This document shows, piece after piece, positions 54,878 to 63,244 of a DNA stretch of 64,000 bases. Within the stretch, counting starts at the first letter, position 1, and each line of letters begins with the position of its first letter. Source of the DNA: Chryseobacterium sp. CH21 (GTDB lineage Bacteria > Bacteroidota > Bacteroidia > Flavobacteriales > Weeksellaceae); the NCBI RefSeq assembly GCF_004119445.1, contig NZ_QICI01000019.1, positions 1 through 64,000 of the forward strand. Reading direction: 5' to 3'. Both the position numbers and the translations under genes were made by a program. The notes below the pieces were generated by a model. It was not told where the DNA came from. It searched no databases and worked only from the letters and a program-made list of their open reading frames with translations.

Positions 54878-56170
54878 ATGAATACTATTTTTTTCAGAAT
54901 TTATCTTGTGCTGTTTGCGTTTACAACGCAGCTTCTTTTTGCACAGGAATACCCTGGGGGTTTATCTGACGGAACTTTAGACATCAACGGAAAAAATGTT
55001 CCGGTAAAAATCTATTCTACCACAGAAATGGGGGACCTGACCGCTTTTCCGGACAGAGAATCAGATAAGAGTCAGTCTTTTGTTGTTATCCTTAATGAAT
55101 CTAATTTCGAGCCTGCTTATTACAATTACGGAGCTTCCACTTTAGCCAAGTTTCAGGAATCAAGCTATCAGTTTTTGGATAAAAACTTTAAATTGATTGA
55201 CAATCCTGTTACCAAAGACAATATTACAACATTCAAGTATGCGGTAAAATCCGCAAAACCGATCACGGATTCTGATAAAGTAGAACTTAAGACCTCTTTT
55301 AAAATATGGGATCCTTCAAAAGGAATTCATATAGGATCTTTTACCCTTCACTTTTATAGTTTGATGTTTGTATTCGCATTTGGTTTCGGATATGTTTTAA
55401 TGACGAGAATCTTTAAGATCGACAATATCAACCAGAGATATCTTGAACCTCTTTTCACATGGACATTGATTGGAACTATTTTGGGAGCAAGATTAGGACA
55501 TGTTATTTTCTATCAACCGGAATTATTCAAAGAGGATTTCTGGAGTGTATTTTTACCAATCAGCACAAAAAATGGATTTAAGTTTACAGGATTTTCCGGA
55601 TTGGCAAGCCATGGTGCTACCATTGCTTTGATTTTCACTACGCTTTATTATTCATTTAAAATCATCAGAAAGAATCCATTCTGGGTATATGACAGATTGG
55701 GCATCGTAGTAGCTCTGGGAGGTGCATTTGTAAGAATGGGGAACTTTTTCAATTCTGAAATTGTTGGTAAACCAGCTGATCCCAACTCTCCGTTTGCTCT
55801 TCTTTTCCCACAGCAAAGCAGCGAGTATGGTCTTACCGTACCTCGTTACCCAAGCCAGTTATTCGAAGCGGTAGGATATGTTCTATTATTCATTTTACTA
55901 TGGATCTTATACAGAAAAACGGATAAAAAATATCAGCAAGGATGGTTATTCGGTCTTTTCTTTATTATTCTTTGGGCAATCAGATTCTTTGTAGAATTCC
56001 TTAAAGAACCACAGGGAGATGAATTCATCCAGATTGGCGGACTGAATACAGGTCAGGTTCTTTCCATTCCTTTTATGATTGCAGGAGTAATTATTATGAT
56101 CGTTTCTAAAAAGTTCAAGATCACTCCAGAAGAGAATGAGAAACCGGAATATATTGAAAAAGCTAAGTAA
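54878..56170 (+). CDS. lgt: Prolipoprotein diacylglyceryl transferase with N-terminal secreted extension
   Basis: 430 aa; typical Lgt is about 260-300. An extra N-terminal part (about 1-150) has a signal peptide (FAFTTQLLFAQ) and a beta-rich periplasmic segment (YPGGLSDGTLDINGKNVPVKIYS...). The Lgt core then starts IHIGSFTLHFYSLMFVFAFGFG. Core motifs: GARLGHVIFY, FSGLASHGATIAL, RMGNFFNSEIVGKP and YPSQLFEAVGY. It transfers diacylglycerol from phosphatidylglycerol to the lipobox Cys of prolipoproteins. The extension is continuous in frame, not a sequencing artefact by appearance. Confidence 0.93.
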   Translation: MNTIFFRIYLVLFAFTTQLLFAQEYPGGLSDGTLDINGKNVPVKIYSTTEMGDLTAFPDRESDKSQSFVVILNESNFEPAYYNYGASTLAKFQESSYQFLDKNFKLIDNPVTKDNITTFKYAVKSAKPITDSDKVELKTSFKIWDPSKGIHIGSFTLHFYSLMFVFAFGFGYVLMTRIFKIDNINQRYLEPLFTWTLIGTILGARLGHVIFYQPELFKEDFWSVFLPISTKNGFKFTGFSGLASHGATIALIFTTLYYSFKIIRKNPFWVYDRLGIVVALGGAFVRMGNFFNSEIVGKPADPNSPFALLFPQQSSEYGLTVPRYPSQLFEAVGYVLLFILLWILYRKTDKKYQQGWLFGLFFIILWAIRFFVEFLKEPQGDEFIQIGGLNTGQVLSIPFMIAGVIIMIVSKKFKITPEENEKPEYIEKAK

Positions 56171-56201
56171 ACAACTGGAAATTGAAAAACTCCGGTTTTA
56201 A

Positions 56202-56246
56202 GATAAAAAAGGCTAGTTTGTATTACTACAGATTTGCCTTTTTCTT
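56202..56246. terminator. Imperfect terminator-like hairpin after lgt
   Basis: AAAAAAGGC ... GCCTTTTTC flank an imperfect stem between convergent lgt and nnr. A-rich and T-rich sides suit both directions. Confidence 0.5.
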
Positions 56247-56300
56247 TTCAATCTAACACAACGTTATTTTGGTCATGTATTCTTTAATCCTTTTGTTTTA

Positions 56301-57818
56301 TTACAAATTCCTTTCAACTCTCCTATTCAGTTCCTCAAAAACATTTCCGAATTCATCAATAACATTCGTAGGAAGCATAGCTTCTTTTGACTTCTTTTCA
56401 GCCGCAAAATCAGCCGCTCTTCCATGAAGCCAAACGCTTAAAATACAGGTTTCTTCCTGAGAATATCCCTGTGCTAAAAGTGAGGTCAGGATTCCGGTAA
56501 GAATATCTCCGCTACCGCCTTTTGCCAGCCCTGAATTCCCTGTTATATTATAAAACACTTTTCCCTGTGGAGTAATAACCTGGGTATGATGATCCTTGAG
56601 CACAATATAAACATCCAGTTCTTTTGCCTTTTCCCTTGCCAGCTCAAGCCTTTTAAATGAATTGCCCGTACTTCCAAACAGTCTTTCAAATTCTTTCGGA
56701 TGGGGTGTAATAATAGATCCCTTGGGTATTAACTCCAGGTTCTTTTGATCTTTTGAAATGATATTTAAAGCATCGGCGTCCAGAATTAATGGTTTATTAT
56801 AGTTTTTAAGAAAATCCAGAAAGCTTTTCTCTGTTTCCGGATGAGTTCCCAATCCTGGCCCTATTCCGCAGATAAAATCTTTTTCTGTTTCAAAATTGCT
56901 GATAAACTCCTCTCCTCCTTTTATAAACATGGCTTCCGGACATGAAGTCTGAAGTATTTCATATCCACATTGTGGTGCCAGCGTAAAGGTTAAGCCAACT
57001 CCGGTTTTTAAGGCAGATTTTGTAGCCAAAACTGCAGCACCTATTTTTCCATAGCTTCCCCCTATAATGACAGCCTTACCAAAACTACCTTTATGGGAAA
57101 ATTCATTTCTGGGTTTAAAAATAGATTCCACAAGAGCATTATCTGTTACAAAATATGCCGTCTCCGTCTTTTCTGAATATCCGTTACTTAAATCTATATC
57201 CAAAACTTCTATTTTTCCGGTATATTTTCCGGTTTCAGGATGAAGGAATGTTCTTTTCCAACATTGGAACGTCAGGGTATAATCAGCTTTTAGAATAACA
57301 GCATCATGATCGAACATTTCCTCTGCAGAAAGCCCGGAAGGAACATCAATAGAGATCTTATTATTCTTTTTAGCATTCAATTGCTCCACAAGCATTTTAT
57401 ATTCTCCTTCCAGTGGTCTGGATAATCCGGTTCCAAAAAGGGCATCAATAATGATTGTTTTATCATCAAAATTGTACTGTTCAATTTGATCAAATTTCCT
57501 TACGGATATTCCTGACATATCCCGAAGTCTTTTCAGATTCACCGAAGCATCTTCTGAAAATTTCCCTTTTGGATCTCCTACAAATACATCTACATCAAAA
57601 CCTTTCAGATAAAGAATCCTTGCTACTGCTAAGCCATCACCGCCATTGTTTCCGTTGCCGCAAAATATCACCAGCTTTTTATGATTTTTACAGTGTTCTG
57701 AAATCCAGTGCGCCACTGCCATTGAAGCTCTTTCCATCAATTGAATAGAAGAAACCGGCTCATGGGCAATCGTAAACTGATCCCAGTTTCGTATCTGTTC
57801 TGCAGTAAAAATTTTCAT
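56301..57818 (-). CDS. nnr: Bifunctional NAD(P)H-hydrate epimerase / ADP-dependent dehydratase
   Basis: 505 aa. The N-terminal YjeF_N epimerase domain (about 1-215) has FCGNGNNGGDGLAVARIL and DALFGTGLSRPLEG. The C-terminal ribokinase-like dehydratase (about 225-505) has GSYGKIGAAVLATKSALKTGVG, CGIGPGLGTHPET and NSGLAKGGSGDILTGILTSLLAQG. Together they repair hydrated NAD(P)H. Fusion of both activities is normal for bacteria. It stands alone on its strand here. Confidence 0.95.
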   Translation of the reverse strand: MKIFTAEQIRNWDQFTIAHEPVSSIQLMERASMAVAHWISEHCKNHKKLVIFCGNGNNGGDGLAVARILYLKGFDVDVFVGDPKGKFSEDASVNLKRLRDMSGISVRKFDQIEQYNFDDKTIIIDALFGTGLSRPLEGEYKMLVEQLNAKKNNKISIDVPSGLSAEEMFDHDAVILKADYTLTFQCWKRTFLHPETGKYTGKIEVLDIDLSNGYSEKTETAYFVTDNALVESIFKPRNEFSHKGSFGKAVIIGGSYGKIGAAVLATKSALKTGVGLTFTLAPQCGYEILQTSCPEAMFIKGGEEFISNFETEKDFICGIGPGLGTHPETEKSFLDFLKNYNKPLILDADALNIISKDQKNLELIPKGSIITPHPKEFERLFGSTGNSFKRLELAREKAKELDVYIVLKDHHTQVITPQGKVFYNITGNSGLAKGGSGDILTGILTSLLAQGYSQEETCILSVWLHGRAADFAAEKKSKEAMLPTNVIDEFGNVFEELNRRVERNL

Positions 57819-58026
57819 AGGTAAATCTAACTTTTAAGCAAATTACAAAAGATTTTTCATTATGATGCCACGTCAATAACAAAAATAAAGAGACCTCATT
57901 AATGAAATAAAGGATCTGTAAAAAGCTGAAATATTCATTAAAACAAATTCTATAAATTCATCATAAAATTCAATATTTTGGGAATAAAAAACTATAAAAA
58001 GTAGTGTTTTTTACATTTTTAAATTA

Positions 58027-58034
58027 TATTTTTG
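58027..58034 (+). promoter_or_regulatory. -7 element for mscL (TATTTTTG)
   Basis: Perfect TAnnTTTG box 29 bp before the mscL ATG; the -33 region is unclear. Confidence 0.45.
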
Positions 58035-58063
58035 TGTATATACTAATTAAAAAAATATAAATT

Positions 58064-58441
58064 ATGGGATTTGTTAAAGAATTTAAAGAGTTTGCCTTTA
58101 AGGGTAATGTTCTCGATCTGGCTGTCGGTGTAATCATTGGTGCAGCATTTGGTAAAATTGTTTCGTCATTGGTGGAAGACGTAATCACTCCTCTGATCTT
58201 AAATCCGGCATTGAAAGCAGCTGGTGCAGAAAACATTGCAAAACTGACATGGAATGGTGTTGCTTACGGAAACTTCCTTTCAGCAGTAATCAGTTTCCTT
58301 TGTATTGCTATGGTTCTTTTCTGGATCATCAAACTGGCTAATAAAGTGAACAAAAAAGAGGAAGCTGCTCCTGCAGGCCCTACAGAAGATCAAAAATTAC
58401 TGACAGAGATCAGAGATTTATTGAAAAGCAAAAATATATAA
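58064..58441 (+). CDS. mscL: Large-conductance mechanosensitive channel
   Basis: 125 aa, usual for MscL. The N-terminal amphipathic helix is MGFVKEFKEFAFKGNVLDLAVGVIIGAAFGKIVSSLVEDVITPLI, with the glycine-rich pore helix TM1 inside it; TM2 is FLSAVISFLCIAMVLFWIIKLAN; a cytoplasmic helix ends in LLTEIRDLLKSKN. It opens under membrane tension during osmotic downshock. A strong terminator follows. Confidence 0.96.
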   Translation: MGFVKEFKEFAFKGNVLDLAVGVIIGAAFGKIVSSLVEDVITPLILNPALKAAGAENIAKLTWNGVAYGNFLSAVISFLCIAMVLFWIIKLANKVNKKEEAAPAGPTEDQKLLTEIRDLLKSKNI

Positions 58442-58462
58442 TCTGATAACAGTTTAAACATA

Positions 58463-58490
58463 AAAAGCACCTCCTGGAGGTGCTTTTACT
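58463..58490. terminator. Bidirectional terminator between mscL and serA
   Basis: AAAAGCACCTCC / GGAGGTGCTTTT, a 25-bp near-continuous palindrome with T-runs on both sides, placed between convergent genes. Confidence 0.88.
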
Positions 58491-58513
58491 GTATTATATT
58501 ATATCATTTCAAA

Positions 58514-59473
58514 TTATTGAATCTGTAAGATACTTGAAATCTGCTCTGCCAGAGAAAGCCCGATTCTGTCCTGAGCTTCAAGAGTAGAGGCTCCTGTATG
58601 AGGAGTAAGCGAAATTTTAGGGTGATTAAGAATTGCCTTAGAAGGTGTTGGCTCATTAATGAAAACATCTAATCCTGCAAATCTTACTTTACCTGAATCC
58701 AAAGCCTCAATCAAAGCGGTTTCATCGATAACTCCTCCTCTGGAACAGTTGACAACAGCCACTCCTTCCTTCATCATTTCAAACTCATTCTGGCCAATCA
58801 TATACCCATCTTTCTGAGCCGGAACGTGTAAAGTAATAAAGTCTGAATGTTTCAGCACTTCCTGTAACGGTTCGGTTTCGATATCAACATTGATAAACTG
58901 ATTGTTGTAAAATTTCACTTTAATGCTTGCTTTTCCTACATTATTATCAGCAGCTACCACTCTCATTCCAAGACCTAATGCAATTCTTGCTACTTCCTGC
59001 CCGATTCTTCCCATACCTACGATACCAATGGTCTTTCCTCTCAGTTCAATACCGGCAGCATATGCTTTTTTAAGGCTTCCAAATTCAGTATCTCCTACCA
59101 AAGGCATTTTTCTGTTGGAATCCTGAAGAAATCTTGCTCCGGAAAATAAGTGAGCGAAAACAAGTTCTGCTACAGATTCTGAAGAAGCTGAAGGGGTATT
59201 GATCACATGAATTCCTTTTTCTCTCGCATAATCTACATCAATATTATCCATACCTACTCCACCTCTACCAATAATGTCGATGGACGGGCATCCGTCAATA
59301 ATATCTTTTCTTACCTGTGTAGCACTTCTTACCAACAGGGTTCGAATCTTATGTTCATTAATATAATCTACCAAAAACTCCTGTGGAACTTTTGTAGTAA
59401 TCACTTCAAAGCCTTTTTCTGTCAATGCATCTATTCCAGATTGATCCAGGCCGTCGTTTGCTAAAACTTTCAT
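58514..59473 (-). CDS. serA: D-3-phosphoglycerate dehydrogenase (short form)
   Basis: 319 aa. Substrate/NAD fold with Rossmann motif VGMGRIGQEVARIAL, the D-2-hydroxyacid dehydrogenase signatures (DFITLHVPAQKDGYMIG, VVNCSRGGVIDETAL) and the catalytic His in LTPHTGAST. The N-terminal IGRGGVGMDNIDVDYA fits PGDH. It lacks the C-terminal ACT domain, so no serine feedback by that route. It makes 3-phosphohydroxypyruvate for serine synthesis. Another 2-hydroxyacid dehydrogenase role cannot be excluded. Confidence 0.88.
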   Translation of the reverse strand: MKVLANDGLDQSGIDALTEKGFEVITTKVPQEFLVDYINEHKIRTLLVRSATQVRKDIIDGCPSIDIIGRGGVGMDNIDVDYAREKGIHVINTPSASSESVAELVFAHLFSGARFLQDSNRKMPLVGDTEFGSLKKAYAAGIELRGKTIGIVGMGRIGQEVARIALGLGMRVVAADNNVGKASIKVKFYNNQFINVDIETEPLQEVLKHSDFITLHVPAQKDGYMIGQNEFEMMKEGVAVVNCSRGGVIDETALIEALDSGKVRFAGLDVFINEPTPSKAILNHPKISLTPHTGASTLEAQDRIGLSLAEQISSILQIQ

Positions 59474-59498
59474 AAAATATCAAGTATATTAAAAAATG

Positions 59499-59548
59499 AA
59501 AGATTTAAAAATTAAAGGAACATGTTCACATTTAATTTTTAAATCTTT
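59499..59548. repeat. 50-bp inverted repeat with 18-bp perfect arms and a palindromic loop
   Basis: Perfect arms 59499-59516 and 59531-59548 (AAAGATTTAAAAATTAAA and its complement) surround a loop that itself contains the palindrome GAACATGTTC (59518-59527). It lies between the HAD gene stop and the serA start. On the minus strand T-rich sequence follows, so it may terminate the HAD transcript, or be a protein-binding cruciform. Confidence 0.7.
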
Positions 59549-59559
59549 GAATTATATTT

Positions 59560-59970
59560 TTATTCTCCGTCTTCTTTGAATACTTCAATGGTTACTTGTT
59601 TTTCAACCAAATCCGTAAATCTGCCTTTATATCTTGTAGCTCTTACCAGGTGGTTGTCTATCCAGTGATAATTTCCTCCTCTTGGTTTTCCGCAAAGCAC
59701 GCTGTGGTATTTGAAACCATGCTTATCCAGCCAGTCGATCGTAATTTGTTTTAGATTTTCGGTTCTTGAAGTAAAAAAGCAGATCTGGTGCCCTTCATCA
59801 TACCATTTGTTAATAGTTTCCAGTGCATCAGGATAGGGTTCGCAGGTAACCATCCTTTCCGGTTCTTCGTTGGGAACGTCATCAGTAATGGTTCCGTCGA
59901 TATCTATTAAGTAATTTTTTATTCCATCCTTTAGAATAGGACTAATGTGTTCAATGTATTCTAATTCCAT
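59560..59970 (-). CDS. HAD-superfamily phosphatase-like protein
   Basis: 136 aa. Motif I DIDGTITDD (nucleophile Asp and acid/base Asp), motif II FFTSRTE, then LDKHGFKYHSVLCGKPRGGNYHWIDNHLV with a Lys of motif III. It has no cap domain, consistent with a small C0-type HAD. Such proteins in Bacteroidota are sometimes labelled phosphoheptose isomerase without support. The substrate is unknown. It lies upstream of serA, 86 bp apart. Confidence 0.8.
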   Translation of the reverse strand: MELEYIEHISPILKDGIKNYLIDIDGTITDDVPNEEPERMVTCEPYPDALETINKWYDEGHQICFFTSRTENLKQITIDWLDKHGFKYHSVLCGKPRGGNYHWIDNHLVRATRYKGRFTDLVEKQVTIEVFKEDGE

Positions 59971-59987
59971 TACTAAATATTAAAAAA

Positions 59988-59995
59988 CAAAGTTA
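59988..59995 (-). promoter_or_regulatory. -7 element for the HAD gene (TAACTTTG)
   Basis: Perfect TAnnTTTG on the minus strand 18 bp before the ATG at 59970. Confidence 0.45.
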
Positions 59996-60285
59996 GCGTT
60001 TTTACAAGTATCAGACCTATGAATCTTCATTAATGTTAATATTTTACTACAAAAACTATTATTTAAAGAATAATATTAATATTTTATTAATCATTTTGAT
60101 ACAAATGGTTAAAATTTTTCATCCAGCCTTTTATCTTTAAACAAATAAATCTAACAATATAAAGAAAGTCAGCTAACGAATTTGTAAATTTACTTCGAAG
60201 CCTTCACTACTTCCTTCTCCTCATTAACGGTATTATAAAAAGCATGATGTTTATCTAAAAATTTCCAAAATACATTTATTACTCT
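59996..60285. other. AT-rich intergenic region, nothing recognised
   Basis: 290 bp between divergent genes without ORF, hairpin or repeat that I can support, apart from the flanking -7 boxes. Confidence 0.5.
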
Positions 60286-60293
60286 TACATTTG
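60286..60293 (+). promoter_or_regulatory. -7 element for idi (TACATTTG), leaderless geometry
   Basis: Perfect TAnnTTTG box ending only 5 bp before the idi ATG (60299). Transcription would begin at or next to the start codon. Confidence 0.5.
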
Positions 60294-60298
60294 TAGGA

Positions 60299-60808
60299 AT
60301 GGAAGAATTTGTCGTTTTAGTAAATCCTGAAGATGAAGTTTTAGGGCTGATGGAGAAACAGCAGGCTCACATCAATGGCTTGTTGCACCGTGCTTTTTCT
60401 GTATTTCTGTTCAACAGTAAAGGAGAAATGCTTCTTCAGAAAAGGGCATCAGGAAAATATCATTCTCCCAATCAATGGACCAATGCAGTATGCTCACACC
60501 CGAGAGAAGGGGAAACTTATAAAGAAGGAGCAGTACGCAGACTGAAGGAAGAATTGGGGATAGAGGCAGAACTTTCAGAAAAATTCAATTTTATTTACAA
60601 AGCAGATGTGGGTGGTGGTCTTTGGGAACACGAGCTGGATCATGTATTTGTAGGAAATCACGAAGCAGATTTCAATCTGAATAAAGATGAAGTGGAAGAA
60701 GTAAGATTTATTACTCCGGAAGATCTGGATAAAGAAATTGCTGAGACTCCTGAAAATTTTACAGAATGGTTCAAAATCATTCTGGAAGAATATAAACACC
60801 ATTTCTAA
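60299..60808 (+). CDS. idi: Isopentenyl-diphosphate delta-isomerase, type 1
   Basis: Interconverts IPP and DMAPP for isoprenoid synthesis. It is 169 aa, Nudix fold. The catalytic Cys lies in TNAVCSHPREGE and the Nudix-type segment is GAVRRLKEELGIEAEL. The Glu and His ligands in LWEHELDHVF fit type 1 Idi. The stop overlaps the next start (TAATG). Confidence 0.95.
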   Translation: MEEFVVLVNPEDEVLGLMEKQQAHINGLLHRAFSVFLFNSKGEMLLQKRASGKYHSPNQWTNAVCSHPREGETYKEGAVRRLKEELGIEAELSEKFNFIYKADVGGGLWEHELDHVFVGNHEADFNLNKDEVEEVRFITPEDLDKEIAETPENFTEWFKIILEEYKHHF

Positions 60809-61281
60809 TGATAAAAAAAATCTTATTTTCCGTAGCCGTTTTCACGGGAAGTTTATTTTTCGCGCAGAAAGCAAAAGTATATGAAAGCCCCAACTATTCT
60901 ATTAATGTGCCTGAAGGGTGGAAGTCTACTAATGACAGTGAGATTGTGAATATTTTTCCAACAAGTGAAATTGGAGCGATCACGATTTCCGAGTACCACG
61001 GACTGGAACTTCCGAAAGAGCAAATGAAAAAATTTGTTCTGGATCTTAATAAATCTACCGATCCGGAAAATAAAGTAAAAGAAAGCAGAAGCAAAAAAGG
61101 ATATACAGAATATTTCTACGAATATTTTGATGAAAAAGGAAAGCTGTATTGGATTACCAAAGCTTTCCAAAAAGATAAAGATCTGTATCTGATTACGATC
61201 AACTGCGGTCAGAAATTCTGGAACGGAAATTATATGACTCAATTCAATGAGGCTTTTAACAGTTTTAAAATAAAGAAATAA
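60808..61281 (+). CDS. Secreted PsbP/DcrB-like hypothetical protein
   Basis: 157 aa. Signal peptide MIKKILFSVAVFTGSLFFAQ. The fold begins YESPNYSINVPEGWKSTNDSE, typical of PsbP/DcrB-like domains, with regular strands and LITINCGQKFWNGNYMTQFNEAFNSFKIKK at the end. No enzymatic role is known. It overlaps idi by one base and precedes gcvT by 16 bp, so the three genes form an operon. Confidence 0.75.
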   Translation: MIKKILFSVAVFTGSLFFAQKAKVYESPNYSINVPEGWKSTNDSEIVNIFPTSEIGAITISEYHGLELPKEQMKKFVLDLNKSTDPENKVKESRSKKGYTEYFYEYFDEKGKLYWITKAFQKDKDLYLITINCGQKFWNGNYMTQFNEAFNSFKIKK

Positions 61282-61297
61282 GAAATAAAAATTAAAT

Positions 61298-62374
61298 ATG
61301 AAGAAAACAGCCTTGTACGACAAACATGTTTCTTTGGGAGCGAAGATCGTACCTTTCGCAGGTTTTGAAATGCCTGTTCAATATTCAGGGGTTACAGAAG
61401 AACATTTTGCCGTAAGAGAAAAAGCAGGATTATTTGATGTTTCCCACATGGGACAGTTTTTCATCGAAGGACCAGGTTCAAAAGATCTTTTACAGTTTGT
61501 AACTACGAATAATGTAGATGCGCTTGAAAACGGAAAAGCTCAGTATTCTTGTCTTCCTAACGAAAACGGAGGAATTGTAGATGACCTTATCGTTTACAAA
61601 ATGGAAGATGACAAATATTTTGTAGTAGTAAACGCTTCTAACATCGACAAAGACTGGAATCATATTTCAAAATACAATACTTTCGGGGCTAAAATGACCA
61701 ATGCTTCTGATGAAATGTCTTTATTGGCAGTTCAGGGACCAAAAGCTACTGAAATTCTTCAAAAACTTACGGAAGTAAACCTTTCAGAAATTCCTTACTA
61801 CCATTTCACTGTAGGAAGTGCTGCAGGAGAAAATAATGTGATCATTTCAAACACAGGATATACAGGAAGCGGAGGTTTTGAAATCTATTTCAACAACGGA
61901 AGTGCTGAAAAACTTTGGGATGCCGTAATGGAAGCTGGTAAAGAAGAAGGAATTATTCCTTGCGGATTGGCTGCCAGAGATACTTTGAGATTAGAAAAAG
62001 GATTCTGCCTTTACGGAAATGATATCGATGATACTACTTCTCCTATTGAAGCTGGTTTAGGATGGATTACTAAATTTGATAAAGACTTCGTTTCTAAAGA
62101 TGTTTTCGCAAAACAGAAAGAAGAAGGAGTTGGAAGAAAATTAGTTGGTTTCGAATTGACAGACAAAGGAGTTCCAAGACACGATTATCCTGTAGTAGAT
62201 GCTGAAGGAAATGTGATTGGAAAAGTAACTTCCGGAACACAGTCTCCAATGAAGAAAGTAGGTTTAGGTCTTGCGTATGTAGACAAACCTCACTTCAAAT
62301 TAGGGTCTGAAATCTTTATTCAGGTAAGAAACAAGAACATTCCTGCAAAAGTGGTAAAAGCTCCTTTTGTATAA
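61298..62374 (+). CDS. gcvT: Aminomethyltransferase (glycine cleavage T protein)
   Basis: 358 aa, normal length. Transfers the aminomethyl-derived methylene to tetrahydrofolate, releasing ammonia. Motifs: [74 protein letters not shown] (catalytic Asp region) and [20 protein letters not shown]. No glycine riboswitch was seen upstream; it is transcribed behind idi. Confidence 0.96.
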   Translation: MKKTALYDKHVSLGAKIVPFAGFEMPVQYSGVTEEHFAVREKAGLFDVSHMGQFFIEGPGSKDLLQFVTTNNVDALENGKAQYSCLPNENGGIVDDLIVYKMEDDKYFVVVNASNIDKDWNHISKYNTFGAKMTNASDEMSLLAVQGPKATEILQKLTEVNLSEIPYYHFTVGSAAGENNVIISNTGYTGSGGFEIYFNNGSAEKLWDAVMEAGKEEGIIPCGLAARDTLRLEKGFCLYGNDIDDTTSPIEAGLGWITKFDKDFVSKDVFAKQKEEGVGRKLVGFELTDKGVPRHDYPVVDAEGNVIGKVTSGTQSPMKKVGLGLAYVDKPHFKLGSEIFIQVRNKNIPAKVVKAPFV

Positions 62375-62396
62375 TTGTAAAAAATAGCAAAAAGAG

Positions 62397-62429
62397 AAGA
62401 GGCTGTGAACAACTCACAGCCTCTTTTTT
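62397..62429 (+). terminator. Rho-independent terminator of the idi-gcvT operon
   Basis: AAGAGGCTGTGA / TCACAGCCTCTT perfect 12-bp stem, 5-nt loop, then TTTT. It also ends the convergent peptide gene. Confidence 0.9.
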
Positions 62430-62431
62430 GT

Positions 62432-62620
62432 TTAAAGACAGATACAGCATATTTTTCTGTCGGGAGAGCAAACATCACCTACTCCGGGTGTATTGGAAAT
62501 CACTCCGCCTGCACCCCCACATAATCTATTACAGTTAACCGGAAGAATATTACCTCCTCCATTAATTTCCTTTAAGGCTGATCTGTTAAGATTCTTTGTT
62601 TTTGAAAAGTTTGTTTTCAT
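62432..62620 (-). CDS. Bacteriocin-like peptide with GG-type leader
   Basis: 62 aa from the ATG at 62620 (MKTNFSKTKNLNRSALKEINGGG); an in-frame ATG at 62653 is also possible. The leader NLNRSALKEINGGG has the double-Gly motif of C39-peptidase ABC exporter substrates. The core has six Cys (about 30, 34, 51, 58, 59, 61), including a terminal CCxC. It resembles the Bacteroidota bacteriocin-like / natural product precursor families. No maturation enzyme or exporter lies nearby, so processing machinery must be elsewhere. Confidence 0.75.
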   Translation of the reverse strand: MKTNFSKTKNLNRSALKEINGGGNILPVNCNRLCGGAGGVISNTPGVGDVCSPDRKICCICL

Positions 62621-62766
62621 GATGTAATTTTTGGTGATCATAAATATAGTCATAAATCACAACAAAACACTAAAAATCAACAACTTAAAATACACTCCAA
62701 AATAAAAATAATCGGCTTAACAATAGAAATCATTAAGCCGGATAAATTAACTCGTTAAAGTTTTAT

Positions 62767-63123
62767 TTATTCATGTACACCAAAGAACTTATGCAATTCT
62801 TCAACGTTCTTCTTATCATTTCCTACAAAAATCTCTTTATCCGTAATAAAAACAGGCCTTTTCAGGAAAGTATAATGATCCAGCAGCAATTCTTTAAAAT
62901 CTTTTTCGGTTAAAGACTTCACATCCAGCCCTCTCAGTTTGATCTGAGTAGATTTTTTACTGAACAATGCTTCGTATGATTTTGTTTTTTTATACATTTC
63001 CGCCAATTCTTCTTTCGTAATCGGCTCTTTTTTAATTTCGCGAAGTTCCCAGTCTGTAAGGTCAAATTGGGCTAAAATTTTTCTGCAGGTATCACAGGTG
63101 TTGAGATAAAATACTTTCTTCAT
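62767..63123 (-). CDS. ArsC/Spx-family thioredoxin-fold protein
   Basis: 118 aa. Begins MKKVFYLNTCDTCRKIL, with a CxxC at 10-13. ArsC/YffB/Spx-type signatures follow: LREIKKEPITKEELAEM, KLRGLDVKSLTEKDFKELLLDHYTFLKRPVFI (the RPV loop) and GNDKKNVEEL. Called arsenate reductase-like, but no ars genes are nearby, and the Spx-type CxxC makes a regulator or glutaredoxin-like role as likely. Confidence 0.83.
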   Translation of the reverse strand: MKKVFYLNTCDTCRKILAQFDLTDWELREIKKEPITKEELAEMYKKTKSYEALFSKKSTQIKLRGLDVKSLTEKDFKELLLDHYTFLKRPVFITDKEIFVGNDKKNVEELHKFFGVHE

Positions 63124-63180
63124 TACTGTTTCTAAATCTGTTATGGGTTAAAATTCTCTTTCATTGAAAGTTTCGTCTTT

Positions 63181-63188
63181 CAAAAGTA
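63181..63188 (-). promoter_or_regulatory. -7 element for the ArsC-like gene (TACTTTTG)
   Basis: TAnnTTTG on the minus strand 58 bp before the ATG at 63123. Confidence 0.35.
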
Positions 63189-63244
63189 GGATTTAATCTA
63201 AAACTTTGGAAATTATTAAATAACTTTATTCAAATTTTATAAAG

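Noticed and set aside
59338..59350. GGGTTCGAATC-like tRNA T-arm string
   Set aside because: It lies inside serA, in frame with conserved residues, and no acceptor or anticodon arm can be formed around it.
61282..61297. Glycine riboswitch before gcvT
   Set aside because: Only 16 bp separate gcvT from the preceding gene; there is no room for an aptamer.
60853..61323. 156-aa minus-strand ORF rich in Phe
   Set aside because: Shadow of the secreted protein and gcvT start on the other strand.
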